Source of the DNA: Notospermus geniculatus
Lineage: Eukaryota > Nemertea > Pilidiophora > Heteronemertea > Lineidae
NCBI GenBank assembly: GCA_002633025.1
Contig: NMRB01002272.1
Coordinates: 29,498-93,497, forward strand
Reading direction: 5' to 3'
DNA length: 64,000 bases
This document shows, piece by piece, positions 34,001-45,300 of the stretch (position 1 is the first letter of the stretch; the number at the start of each line of letters is the position of its first letter). A program made the translations under genes and the position numbers. The notes under the pieces were generated by a model, which was not told the origin of the DNA, ran no database searches, and worked only from the letters and a program-made list of their open reading frames with translations.

Positions 34001-36675
34001 CTACCAGAACTGGTCCAGAGCGAAAACCAGTCATCTGGGGTTTGCCTGGTGGGGCTGAAACAAAATTGAATTGAGAATCTGGTAGAAAAAAACGAAAAAA
34101 AATCTTGTGCAGTGCCAGAACTGAAATGTTGCACAGGACTGATTTCAGAATTGATATTTGAAACTGTGGCATTTTAGATTCAATGTAGCATCATAGAAGA
34201 CTTGCCTGAAATAGTGTCACGTTATAAGATCAATAGAGAAGGGTCAAACTAAACAGTGTGACAAAATCATTTTGTGTTTTTTACACAAATATGATAACCC
34301 AGAGAACAAATTTCTCTCTATGGATGATATTGGACCTGCAGGACACCAGAACCGTGGTAAAAATAGGTTGATATTGTCATGATTTTCTCACCTTGTACAA
34401 CTATTTTCAGTGGATTACTCTTACAAGTTAGACCAGTATCTGTGCAAATCAAATAACCAGAATCAGAAGTCTGAGCGTTGGTGACCTGGATGTTGAATGT
34501 TCTAGATGTGGAACTTGGACGACTGCAACTACTCCAGCTGTAGCGTGAGTTGGTTAGAATACGACATCCTAGACTGTTTGCTCTTGCTACCTCATTGGCT
34601 CCAGCTGAGGCATCACTCTTTTTTGTAAATGTAATAGTGAACCCACTTGGATTAGGAATGTAACAGTTGACAGTGAATGTACTTCCAACGGCAGGTTTGG
34701 ATGACGAAACACTAACTGTGTACAGAGAACCTGAAACAACACAGGATAATATCATGATTGGGAAAACAGGTCAAAGATCCTAACATTTGTTGAAGACAGT
34801 GAGTGGACTTTCATCGGTTAGAGATCCAAGTCCCAGCATTGTATTTCATCGTGTCCTCAACGGTCACATCTTCCTGTACTTATGACAAGGTGAAAACACA
34901 GGGATGAATCATGCTGTACTACGAAGATGAGCTTTAACCTCCAAGTCTGCTATCTATCAGTGAGCTCTAGCTATCCTAGCACCGCCATATTCTAAAACCC
35001 TCCTTTAAATAGGCCTAAGTAGACCTTTATAGAGGCTTCCTTTACTGAGGAGTTCCTTTACTAAAGATTCCTTTAACAAATGGTATTCAAGGTCGTCCTT
35101 TACCACAGAGTCAGATACTCCAGACCAACCATAAGTTAAAAGGCCTGAAGGCAAAATAAACCATTTCCTGTAACGATGGAAGGTTCTTGAAACGACCTAT
35201 CCTTTGCTAAAGGAAGGTACCTAAAGTTGTCCTTTGACCCGAGATAAAGGTTGGTTCTTGAAAAGAAATTTAGCTAAAGGTTGAAGTAAAGGCTAAGGAA
35301 TGTTCTAGAATACGGCCCTACATTCTCATACACTAGAAGATGAGGGGATACAATGTGGATTACCAGGAGACGACAATTAAATACACGTATCTACTTGACC
35401 TCCAGAACCTAGTGGGATGTAGTTCAAAATTTATTTGCATGCCAAGTGATAGACCATCTTACAATCGACACAGATAATTTCGTCACTTCAATTCATTTTC
35501 CTTTTCTCATATTCATTTTAATTTTCAAGTCTTTTTTCAAGAATTTCAGCATTCTTCAAGAACCTACTTACAAGGTTTATAAACATACAGATCCTCCCAT
35601 TCACTGTCTTTTGTTCCTGCTGAGTTTGATGCTCGACATTTGTACTTCCCACTCACTAATATAGCTGCAATATTGACTCCCTGGTAAAACACACGCTTCT
35701 CAGTCACTGGATTGAAGATGTACTTCTGGCTTGTACCAATAGGTCCTTTACTTTCCCAGGTTTCATGAGCTGTAGGAGTGGAATACTTGTACCATTTATA
35801 AGTAATGGTACCAGCCCCAGGTTGATAAGCATCACAGACCAGTTCCCGGTTGGATCCAATAGCAGCAGGTTCAAACCCAGACAACACTGGAGTCTTGGGG
35901 GGAACTGAAATAGTGATCAAAATAGAACTATAGCAGGCTGACGTTACTAAAAGGTACTGATGTAATTTATTGTAAATCAAATGGTGATCATTGCTGAAAT
36001 GATGAACATTATGGTTACAGATCATCACCTTTGTCACCTTTGGCCAATGTAGAATTCCTTCCATGTCCCAGCCAATCAGATCCATTTGCTGGAATGTCTG
36101 CCATCATGGTGCCAGGATGAGAGTGGCCAAGGTGGTCGATCTTCTAGCGATTTGAACCAAAAATACTCAGTGAAGATTTGCCCAAGTTTGTTTCAATGGG
36201 AATGTTAGCTCTTAAGCTATGTGCACACAGAGCTTAGTGCTTGCGTGATCTTAGCTGCAACCCTCTTCGAGAGGACGCAAGGCCCAAGAGATCTCTGTGT
36301 GCACCTGAGTGTGCAAGCCGTTAGTGCTTGCGTCCCTAGGCACAGGCAGAATCGTAAATATCAAAATCTTTTGATATTTGGCGCAGCTGTACACACCTAT
36401 CCACAGGACGCAAGGCCGTGCAAAGATCCTTGCGCCCTCATGTTCACACAGCGGCACAAGAATTTAGAGGACTGCATGGTCGCAAGGTTTCGCAGCGGCT
36501 AAGGCCGCACAAGCACTAAGCTCTGTGTGCACATAGCTTAAGATGAAGATGCAGGGTGGTCATGATGTTAGGTGGTTACCGAACGAGATTCCACTGTATT
36601 TAACTTACCGAGGGCCTGAATAGAAAGAAGGTTTGCTGTGGTCACAACCAGGAAGATGGAAAAGTAGAACATCAT
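18415..36675 (-). CDS. Gene B: complete Ig/FN3 receptor with phosphotyrosine-motif tail
   Basis: Exons in coding order: 36609-36675 (signal), 35572-35904, 34392-34730, 33806-34054, 32892-33164, 29426-29752 (Ig1-5), 28768-29073 and 28329-28634 (Ig6 and its duplicate Ig7), 27450-27767, 26866-27126, 24241-24531 (Ig8-10), 23595-23897 (FN3-1), 22925-23332 (FN3-2 plus transmembrane), 22453-22471 (19-nt microexon), 21984-22039, 20982-21053, 20535-20645, 20273-20350, 19812-19931, 18833-18996, 18415-18612 (tail). The sum is 4599 nt, about 1532 aa: signal 1-22, Ig 23-1023, FN3 1024-about 1225, helix about 1228-1251, tail to 1532. The tail holds about eleven tyrosines, mostly YxxV. Compared with A and C it lacks the Ig exon that follows Ig6 and has a tandem Ig6 copy instead. 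Expected role: cell-surface recognition coupled to SH2 signalling. Exons are strongly supported; the donor of the last intron is uncertain. Confidence 0.9.
19182..19246. mobile_element. Fold-back repeat in gene B tail intron
   Basis: GTCAGCTGCCCTGCATTCAG and CTGAATGCAGGGCAGCTGAC enclose a short loop. Gene C has only a 132-bp intron here, so this and the tRNA-like repeat arrived in B alone or were lost from C. Confidence 0.65.
19392..19462 (-). repeat. tRNA-like sequence, Gln-like loop
   Basis: On the minus strand there is an A-box (TGGCGCATTGG), a loop containing CTCTGAAT, and a B-box (GGGTTCGAGCC). The anticodon loop appears to be eight rather than seven bases, so a tRNA-derived repeat is more likely than a functional tRNA. 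It lies in a gene B tail intron, in DNA absent from gene C. Confidence 0.4.
22221..22377. mobile_element. Fold-back element shared by B and C
   Basis: AAGCTGCTTTTCCACGAGG and CTCGTGGAAAAGCAGCCTT face each other around a GC-rich centre. The same element is at about 42484-42637 in gene C, so it predates their split. Confidence 0.65.
22453..22471 (-). CDS. Gene B 19-nt microexon
   Basis: The microexon lies between CTGAAA on its right and CACTTAC on its left (acceptor and donor on the minus strand). It joins the transmembrane exon (phase 1) to the first tail exon, giving VEK-GEKILSK-PEKTGE in frame. It enters in phase 1 and leaves in phase 2, and the following 56-nt exon restores phase 1. Sequence and borders are identical in gene C (42716-42734). 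Confidence 0.8.
22925..23332 (-). CDS. Gene B FN3-2 plus transmembrane exon
   Basis: One uninterrupted 408-bp exon encodes a second FN3-like domain (starting APPVDLDVVPSGNDITVSW) followed by the transmembrane helix and RKRRVEK. In A and C the matching exon is only 120 bp and begins right at the stalk. Either B gained a domain by intron loss, or A and C lost it and use a new TAG acceptor. Confidence 0.88.
24600..26620. other. Gene B-specific intron insertion with gap
   Basis: Introns of A and C at this position are shorter and unrelated. The insertion contains the N gap, a small hairpin (GCTCCAGACTCTTTAGAGTC) near 26490, and CCTGAGGAAGACCCCGTTT near 26520 that resembles the hairpin elements at 40536 and 48570. 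No coding sequence is recognised. Confidence 0.5.
25230..25920. other. Assembly gap
   Basis: A run of about 690 N in a gene B intron. Reading frames that span it are meaningless. Confidence 0.98.
28329..29073 (-). CDS. Gene B duplicated Ig6 exon pair
   Basis: Two 306-bp exons, 28768-29073 and 28329-28634, encode near-identical Ig domains (both contain GTISWYRNNQ or GSPETISWYRNN and KYECKINDQT). A and C have a single copy (6352-6657; 47738-48043). Both keep phase 1 and the Cys, Trp and Cys positions, so both should fold. Confidence 0.9.
30026..30252. mobile_element. Fold-back element
   Basis: ACCTTAAGATCCGTCATGTC and GACGTGACGGATCTTAAGGT are the arms of a roughly 227-bp palindrome-type element in the gene B intron. 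Confidence 0.7.
31723..31841. mobile_element. Fold-back element with ATT target duplication
   Basis: GGCTGATATTCATAAAAG and CTTTTATGAATACCAGCC are the ends, flanked by ATT on both sides. A (near 9318) and C (near 53340) read GCAGATATTGTC at the same place without it. Confidence 0.8.
33438..33558. mobile_element. Fold-back element, gene B intron
   Basis: CCTTAACTCTAAGGT and ACCTTAGAGTTAAGG form the stem; GAATACGGCCC lies at the right end. Gene C lacks it at the matching site (near 55145-55175). Confidence 0.55.
34975..35320. mobile_element. Degenerate repeat, gene B intron
   Basis: It starts GCCATATTCTAAAACC, ends GGTTCTAGAATACGGCCC type, and has many TCCTTTA and TAAAGG blocks in both orientations, like an old fold-back. 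Not found in A or C. Confidence 0.4.
36212..36541. mobile_element. TTAA-flanked fold-back element
   Basis: GCTATGTGCACACAGAGCTT and AAGCTCTGTGTGCACATAGC are the arms, with TTAA on both sides. Gene C near 60485 reads CTCTTAGATGAAG, a near-empty site. About 330 bp, gene B only. Confidence 0.8.
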
Positions 36676-37256
36676 CTGCAAATTGTAAATAACATCTTAC
36701 TACCTATCATGATAAAACAGTTCAGAGATTGAATGAAGTACCGGGTATGTCATGATGTTTGCAGCATTTCTTAGTTCTCAACATCGATCATAAGATCCCA
36801 TGCCCCAGTCCCATGCATATCACCTGTGTTACAAAAACTCTGCAGTCTTGTAGATGTTACAGCAACCCTGGTGACATACGTATAATTGGAAAGTGCTCCC
36901 TCAAGGGCTTTCCAATGAATACCTACGTGAAAGTTTAAGGTGCCTTTTAAGCTGTATTTTCATTTTGACAAAGTGGGCCTTGGCAGCAAAACTGTTAAAG
37001 ATCAGCCTCACCATGAGTGTGGCAGAGCAAATGTCTGTTACTGTAGGCTAATGACATACATCAAGATGGTGCCACTAGGCCTAGCTACCCAGCTACAAAA
37101 CCAACAGTTCCCTCTGCCTGCTTACCTTTCTGTTGAAATCAGACCAGGTCTTGTGAAACAAATACCAGACGGACGGATACTCAGCTCCAGAATACCAGAC
37201 GGACGGATACTCAGCTCCAGAATACCAGACGGACGGCTACTCAGCTCCAGTCGCAT
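36672..37256 (-). CDS. Gene B upstream ORF overlapping the receptor start (44 aa, spliced)
   Basis: An ATG at 37254-37256 opens three 10-residue repeats and reads through the 5'-UTR donor at 37126. After the inferred splice to 36675 it ends in TGA at 36674-36672, which overlaps the receptor's ATGATG. Parts: 37126-37256 plus 36672-36675. In A and C the frame ends earlier, inside the 5'-UTR exon. Translation is unproven. Confidence 0.4.
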
Positions 37257-37300
37257 ACTTCCCTGATCAACTGACGAAGACTGACAGCCAATAACTTGGT
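37126..37300 (-). promoter_or_regulatory. Gene B 5'-UTR exon (5' limit approximate)
   Basis: This is the counterpart of the gene A first exon, with the same donor (AAAG then GTAAGC) and the same TTTTATG and TGTTTGTAAACA block just upstream. The TGTTTGTAAACA palindrome resembles a forkhead-factor site. The transcription start is not resolved. Confidence 0.45.
37161..37250. repeat. 30-bp minisatellite, 3 units (gene B)
   Basis: Three units of the gene A minisatellite; the third has GGACGGCTAC instead of GGACGGATAC. Confidence 0.95.
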
Positions 37301-39008
37301 GGGGTGTTTACAAACATAAAATGCTTCCTGGTTCATGACTCTGATCATTTTTTGCCGCTAGCTCCACCCCTACTGCAGTAAAGGAACACCCCAATAAAGA
37401 ACTTGTACTCTGAGGAACTAAGACAGGTGAGCCACCTAGTGATAAAGCAGCAACCTAAGGTTTGGTCTTGAACAATGGCAATCCTGATTTCCCATTTAAG
37501 AACACTCACTGAAAACCAGAGTAAAGGCCTGTTTCCATTTCAGTGGATTCCGCCGTGGTTTGCAGTCAGAGAGCGGTTTTCACAGGCATTGGGATAATTA
37601 ACAGGCCACCTATTGTTAAACCATCGAAGGATTATCCAAAACCCTGTGAAAACAGCACCGCTCGATGCAAACCACGGGGTTTGTGATGATATCAACAAGA
37701 CCATGTAAATTCATAAAAGTAAATAAGAATTATTTTCTAAAAATTATAATTTCTCTGGAATAAAAGTCACACTTTAACATACATAAATATTCTGTACCGG
37801 TACATAAATAAAAGAAATATTTCATCTTGGATGAATAATACTGCAATAAATATAGAAAAATATACGACTCCAGCGAAAGGTTTCAATTTTGTAGAAATGT
37901 AAAATCAACACAGATTAGATCAGATTGGAACACAAACCTAGGATTGTTACCACATAGATTAGATCAGATTGGAACACAAACCTAGGATTGTTACCACATA
38001 GATTAGATCAGATTGGAACACAAACCTAGGATTTGGTGCCACATTAGATTAGATCAGATTGGAACACAAACCTAGGATTTGGTGCCACATAGATTAAATC
38101 AGATTGGAACGCAAACCTAGGATTGGTACCACATAGATTAGATCAGATTGGAACACAAACCTAGGATTACTCCAGGATGAGGAAGGCAATCTTGGCTTTG
38201 AAAAGTCGCTGAAGCATGCAGTAATGTCCTGATTAATATAAGGGTTAGTTTCAAATTAATTACCAAATAACTGTAATAAGTTAACATGACATTAAATCTG
38301 GAATATCCTGCTCATCTTCCCTATTTTTAACTAATAAGCCATCTTGGTTGGTTGCCATGAACTGCCTAGAAACAAGGATCATTTTTATCACAGTTAAATC
38401 AACTTCTCATATATCACAATAGGCCTATATTAGCTTCCAGCTTGATCAAGATGTGGCCTGTTCCCTTAAAGGACTTTCCTTACAAGCACAAACTGCAAGT
38501 CTACAGTTGAGAACTCGATTAAAGCGAGCTGGTCGTGACAGTCAAGGGGTCTGAATAGAGAATCAAACGCCACCATCTTGAATATATTACAGTAGGCCTA
38601 CTTGCATCTGGAATTTATTGCCGACTATGAGGATATTTACACATCTGGCATTGCTGCAACTCTAGTCTTATCTTGGTATGTCGCCACTAAAATACTGAAT
38701 TTGTAATTTTGAAATCGAGATTTTCGTGGGCCGTGAAATTATTTTTAATGTCATTTTCAACTGCCATGACTAATTCTCTTTAAGACAGAGCAAACTTCAC
38801 AAATGTTTGTCAGTCACTATGGAAACGTTTAACATCAAGGTGAGGGGATTCAATTCAAAGAAACTGCCAGGATCGCATGCAGATAATTGTAGTCAAACCT
38901 GATGCCTCCTGACGACTCATCTAATCACAAGTCACTACACCGCTGTGACTCCTGTCTCTTTAGTTATAACTGTGTAGCATTGAAGATGAGCTGAAGACCG
39001 AGTCAAGT
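37301..39008. other. Intergenic region between genes B and C
   Basis: Conserved with the A-B and C-D spacers except for the 45-bp tandem expansion and loss of about 700 bp corresponding to 17160-17760. No gene seen. Confidence 0.6.
37911..38168. repeat. 45-bp tandem repeat, six units
   Basis: Six copies of a unit containing CAGATTGGAACACAAACCTA at about 44-46 bp spacing (37921, 37965, 38009, 38055, 38100, 38144), upstream of gene B. A and C have one copy (near 16853 and 61965). Confidence 0.92.
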
Positions 39009-42000
39009 TTAGATTAATTCCATAAAACCGGGATCATCTTTATCATCAGGATCCTCTGGAGCTGGTAGTGGTGGCGCTGCGCGGGAGAAATCGACTGAAG
39101 CATAAGGGTCCTCAATCGTCTCTTTTCCACGGATAACATCGGGGTTTTTCGGTGGTTTGAGATCAACCATCGTGTAAATTGTTCCATCCACACCGATTCG
39201 GGGACCCTGAAAAAGTGGAACAGATGTATCATCTATATTTCTGGAGTTGCTGAGGCTGAGAAAACTTTTTCCTGAACATTTGAATACAGCTGATGAACAT
39301 GAATCTGCAGCCATCCAACTGTTCGAATCCCAGGTCGTATGGGATATAATCCCTCTTGCTCTTCAGTCCGTCGCATGCGACAGTAAACCCTGGTGCCTTG
39401 TGCCTTTGCAAGGACAAGTAAAAGACCCCATCCAAGTGAGGAACACGAGTAGCTTGAGATGGCCTCTTCCAAATACCAGGGCCAATAATGCTTCAGCACC
39501 GATGGAAAAGTCAAAATGCAGATAAGACTAACAGCAGTATTTGCAGATGAAGGATCAGTTTGCTGGTTATACCAACCCCTTGTCCGTATCCACTTCCTGA
39601 AGGTCCACCATTACGGACATCCTCATAAACATTATCATCACCCCCTTGGTTGACGTTGGCGTACACAGCCGTATCGTCTGAGCCCTTTTTGCCAGGTTTT
39701 TGTCCCTTCTTGGGCTTATTCACTTCTGCGTAGACATCACCTGAAATAAGAAATCAACAAAATCACAGACTGGGTATTGAGACCTCGTGCCACAGGAAAT
39801 CGGATAAACTCCAATATGGCCGCCAAGGGTGCCATTAGGCCATCACGAAGGATCATTTATCCAGATACCTACCAGCTGGAGCAGGGCCAGCATCCTTCTT
39901 TCCTCTCTTTTTACTCAAATCAACTTGAGCATATTCGGTACCGACAGGTGCTGGGTCCTTCTTCTTCTGCACCTCGGCATACACAGCGCCACCTGTCAGA
40001 TTAATAAAGCATTGTGTTGGACTTCTAGTTTACCACATGAAACATTGGATAGAGAGCTTGTGCAGTGGCTCATTATGACGTCACTTTTGACCGGCGGCCC
40101 GCCATGCTGACGTCGACGACAAAGTGTGCCACGTGTAGATCGCGTCATGGTTGAAGTCGCACACACTCCACTTGCGTCGACGACAAAGTGTATTGAAAAC
40201 TAGGGCTTGAATCTTTTGAAGTAATGTATCAGGCAAGCATTTTGGGGATCGTCACAAGATGTACATGTACCTGCATTCTCTTAACATTTTGAAAATAGAG
40301 CAAAATTCGAGACAGAGGGGCTAAGGAAGAAGGGTCTTACCCGGTCCTGCAGGTGGCGCTGATCCCTTGCCCTTCTTTTTCTTCTTGCCAAGGTCAACCT
40401 GGGCGTATGGCTGAGCTTCTGGTGAAGAGAGAGAAGGATGTAAAAGTTGAATATAAACAAGTAAGTACCGGTATATAGAGAGTCTGGGGTGAATCTCTTC
40501 CACTGCAAATTTAGAACATCACTTGTTATTGAAAGATCCAAAGAGAAGGCAAGCACAAAAATCGACACACAATATATGATATATAAAAAGTCAATTTCCA
40601 GAATGTTTGCGAATTTTCGACCCCAACCGGGATCTTCTTCAGGCTGGAACTTTACAATCCGAAACTCAATTTTTCGGATTGTAAAGTTCCAGCCTGAAGA
40701 AGACCCCGGTTGGGGTCGAAAATTCGCAAACATTCTGGAAATTGACTTTTTATATATCATCACTTGTTTATATTGAAAGGTATATGTTACAAATTCAGAA
40801 GATTCCATTGAAATCAAAGTAAAAAGTTTTGAAGTCTGGATACAACATGACTCACCCGGGGCAATCAGCACACCCTCTTTCACTCCCCCCTTCTCCTGGG
40901 TAAGTTCTACATCAATATACCCACTGTCCACGGGATGGGACTTCTTCTTGTTCACAGTGGCGCCACCTGTAAAACACATGACAGAATGGTGACACATCGC
41001 GGATACTTGAAACAGGCCCCGCCTACACCAGATACTGTCACCTTTGTGTTGACAAAGCCAGAGTTAGTTCATCAACAAAAATTAAATTACAACAAGTGCA
41101 CAGAAGAAGAGAACATAAACAAGAGGTCCGGGGCCTGGCGCTCAGCTGACAATGACCTGCCAACTCTAGAGGTTGACACAGCGGAAAATGTGTGCAGTCA
41201 TTTATCACTGCGGCATACTTTTAAATAAATAGGACTCCCGACTTTCAAAAGAGCAACCAAGAAATGAGGACAGCGATGTTTTTATCAACGTACCAGCAGC
41301 CGCACCAGTTCCATTGGGTGGAGATGACGCCATCTCTATCCGTTCATTTTCATATGGGTTGAAGCCTGAAAATAAAATGCTCACATTTCAACACTTTGAG
41401 AATAATCTGATTGCTTGGACATCTACAGAGAAGTATTAAGCCAGAAATATTTTCTCGGGCAATACACTAAAATTATGAACCCTTCAGGATCTAAAATGTT
41501 CTAAGTGTCACAACCATGGGACACAGAAAATGATTTGTCTAAAAAAGCTGGAAGTAGAGGTGTAGCTGGTAGCTCCTTCTAGCAGGAAAGAGACACACTA
41601 ACAGGGAAGCATCACTCAGCAAATACATGTAGCTGCATTTAAAAGCTGTTTATTTACCAGCTAAGTCCTGAAGCTAAGCACACGCATTGAGTTTTCACTG
41701 GATACACTGAACAGCTCTTGGCCCCTCAGTTCAAAACACACCAAAATTTCAAGAACCAGTTTTGATAACGTCCTAGGCCACGTAGTGCTGGAAGTTCAAA
41801 AGATCTGTCCCCAACCTGGCATAAGTTGAGTTCAGCATTATCTCTTGTGTTAGGGTTGTACTAAACTTAACCATAAAACAAGTAGACTAGGATACAGTTA
41901 CCATATAGTTAGTCTGAGAGACGTGCGAAGGCCGTCATTGCGTGATTTGGCTGAACACATGATCAAACCTGGGAGGAGAGGAAAGTTTATTACAAGCATG

Positions 42001-42347
42001 TGAGGTTAGGCTTTGTTAGCAGGCTTGGGCAGATTTCAAAATGGAGGACTGCCGCGAAGACACTAAGTCATTCTGAAAGATCAAGCCTAAGCAGTAGGCC
42101 TACTACTGACCAATTGTCGGTTTGGTACAAGGTTGAGGAAAGCCAGATGACAGAGTTGAAGGAAACCTCCATGATCGTAACTTCTAGCAGAGATTAAAAT
42201 GTGCTCCACAAGAGCTTTCCAGGTGTGACTTAGGCTTGATATCCTGGAAATTCACGTCCTGAGGGACGGTTAGTTTAGGGTGCTCACTCACCATCATCAA
42301 CATGAACATCAGTGAAGGCTGGATTCACTTCTCCTGTTTTCTCAGGT
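39009..42347 (-). CDS. Gene C cytoplasmic tail exons
   Basis: Seven exons match gene B one for one in length (56, 72, 111, 78, 120, 164, 198 nt). YENE, YIDV, YAQV, YAEV, TEYAQV, YAEV, YANV, YEDV, TIYTMV and YASV are all retained. The last exon has SRAAPPLPAPE where B has SREAPPLPAPE. Conservation against a heavily rearranged intron background indicates selection on the motifs. Confidence 0.87.
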
Positions 42348-45300
42348 CTGACAAGAAAAATAAAACATTGTGGGGTTGTCAAAACTGGCATGGAGTCCAT
42401 CACCTACATCTCTTCTTCAAGCCCCCCCCCCCCTCAGGGAGCCGTGATAGCGTCCAAAGAGAAAATTGATCTTGATCCAACTAAAGCTGCTTTTCCACGA
42501 GGCAATTGCGGGCGCGGAATAGGAGGCGGGCGCGGGTGGAAAAACCGAACCAACGTATTTCCCATTAGCTGTTTCACCCGCACCCGCTCCTGCCACCGAA
42601 ACCGCATCCGCAAACGTCTCGTGGAAAAGCAGCCTTAGACTGGGTGAGTTTCAGGCAAAATGTCAGATAACAGTTTATCTCTCGATCCCTTCATGAAGAA
42701 ATAAGGAACACTTACTTAGACAGAATTTTCTCTCCTGAAAATGAGAAAGGAGAATATCAGATGATGTCACATCAAAGCCCAGCCTCTGCTGAATTAGATA
42801 GAGGCATGTTTGTGCAAGGAAAATGGAACATGACCATGATAGCTGGAAACTTGTCACCTGCTCTGGCAAAAAATTAGGTGCTTTTCGCAAGTGATCATCA
42901 GTTTGTTCAACTGTTATCACAGCTCTCCACTACTATTGTAAATCTGCAAAGACGTACATTTCAGCTATTGTGTTGTAAAATCGTTAACCCTTTCCTACAT
43001 GTATATTGCAAAAAGTGCCTGCCTTTTGTTGTAGCAGGTCACATTTGGTCTCGCTACATTTTCCATTAACTTTTTGTCTCTTTTATTGGGTGTGAATTCC
43101 AATATTACCATAACATTTATGGGTGTGAAAATACAGGGGCTTACAGTATGAGAGAGAAATGACATCATCTGGTGAAGAATCTTACCTTTCTCAACTCTTC
43201 TCTTTCTGATTACAAACACTACGACCAAAACAATGGCAAGGATGATCAGGAAACCCAAGGTGCCTCCAACACCGCCACCTATTGCAGCATACGAAAGTTG
43301 TTCACCTAAATAAGACACAGTATTAGTGAGCGAGTACTTTTTGATTTTGCTTGATGTAAATGATCAGTTTGTATACTTAGTCATCAGTATCTGTCCCAGG
43401 GTATACAATGGATACTGGATACATCAGGAAAACAAGGCATTTTATCATTAAGTGTTTCTGGAATCCCCCCCCCTTCAAAATAGACAAGAGGAGTGATTTC
43501 AAAATGCCCTTGAATAACGGTGATGCTACTGCTCATCCAATGTTCAGGGACAAACGTGCATCTTACATGAACAAACAAATGTGACCCGTCACAGCAAAAC
43601 CGTCTCAAGTTGCACAAGATATGAACCAGGATGAACCAAAATAACTCCAGGAGATAAAGGAAGAAATGAAATCACTCAGATTTTACCAAAGGCAGACAAT
43701 AAGCCTGGGCCTACTAAAATTGACGAAACGTTGGTCTCAACCTGCCAATTTCAGAGCAACATAGAACTGATTTTGTGGTAACAGGTCACAAAATCAAATT
43801 ATCATGAACAGAGAAGAGAATTTTGATTTGTGGACAACTTTTAAATGGTTACAAGTTGGTCAAATTGAAATCCATGAAAACAAATGGGAATCTCGTCCCC
43901 AGGTTCAGACTGTATTCATATGCACCTTTAAAGGACAAGAACACTTACCTACAGTTTTCACCTTAAGAATGTTTCCATAAACACTACTACCATCATCATC
44001 ATTTTTGTTGACTGCTTTTACACGAAATTCATAGTTGGTATCATCCTTCAGGTTGTCAATTGTCTTTGTGACATTTTTTAAATATCCTGGGTCTGTAATA
44101 CCTGCAGCAGCCACTTCCCATTGGCCTCCCTTAGTTCTCACCTGAACTGTGAACGTTTGTGTCGATCCACCAGAGAAGTTACTTGTGAACGTTAGGGTCA
44201 CCGAAACAGTTGTAACAGAAGCTACTGTCAGACAGCAAGGGGTGTATGGTGGACCTGGATGGATGTGAAAAAATAAGAAAAAACATAACTTTGGGGGAAC
44301 CTGCAAAAGTAACACCAGATTTGGCAAGTAATGCAAGCAATGTGACCAAACTTTGTATTTCTAATGAGTTCTCAATGTCAACAGACCTAATGCCAGTTGG
44401 GTCGACAACAACTGGCCTTGGAAGCAGATGATCTGATCAGTAAAAGTCAGAAAAAGTATAGACGAACAGAACTTCTATAATCACACACAGAGACCATCTG
44501 CCAATGAGCAAGAAGGGGCTAAAGAGGTGCTTGTATCTTCAAAGTACCGGTAATTACATTGTAGGCAGGCCTACATGTACGGTACTTACCGGACTTTTGT
44601 AACTTGAAAGTGAAGGCAGAACTGCCAACATCATTCATCACATTTGCTGTGTACGTCCCATAGTCTTCAAAGCTAATGGACTTCTTGCTCAAGATGTAAG
44701 TTGTGTCATTCACTTTAGATGCACTGAAAGCTTTATCAGTGGCAGACTGGTTGTCGTCGTAAATCCAAGTAACATTGGTACGAGAGGGGTTAGCAATCAC
44801 ATGCAGAACAAACTTCACTGATTTACTCAGTTTACTTGCTACTGGCATGAATGGTACATCTTTGGGTAAGTCAATGTTCCATTTGGGTTTGTCTGAAAAG
44901 AACACAACAGAATAATGGACAAACTGAACAAGAGTGGAATATAAATGATACACAAACTGAACAAGAGTGGAATATAAATGATACACAAAATACACATCTT
45001 AATTTGTCTGTTTCACCAGGGCACTCCTCCTCCAACTGGAAACAATTTGATTTTTATCTGACTACCATACAAGGAACTGTGTTAATAGGAAAGTACTCCA
45101 AACTTGGGTTGCAAGTCAAGTATCACTGAAGACACTGTTCCAGCAGCTACAAATTCCTGGCAAGCCACATGGAATACAAACGATACACAAAATAGGAAAG
45201 TACTTGAAACTTGGGTTGCAAATTTCACGCTACTAAATGTCCATAATTTTCTTGAGTACCTTCACTGGGTCTCTGTAGAACAGGAGCAGTCTAGTATCAC

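Noticed and set aside
37911-38168. CRISPR-like regular repeats
   Set aside because: The units are contiguous tandem copies with no unique spacers, and the DNA is metazoan.
39247-39525. Plus-strand frames opposite the tail exons and their introns
   Set aside because: They are antisense shadows of conserved minus-strand exons or run through intron sequence, and show no domain.
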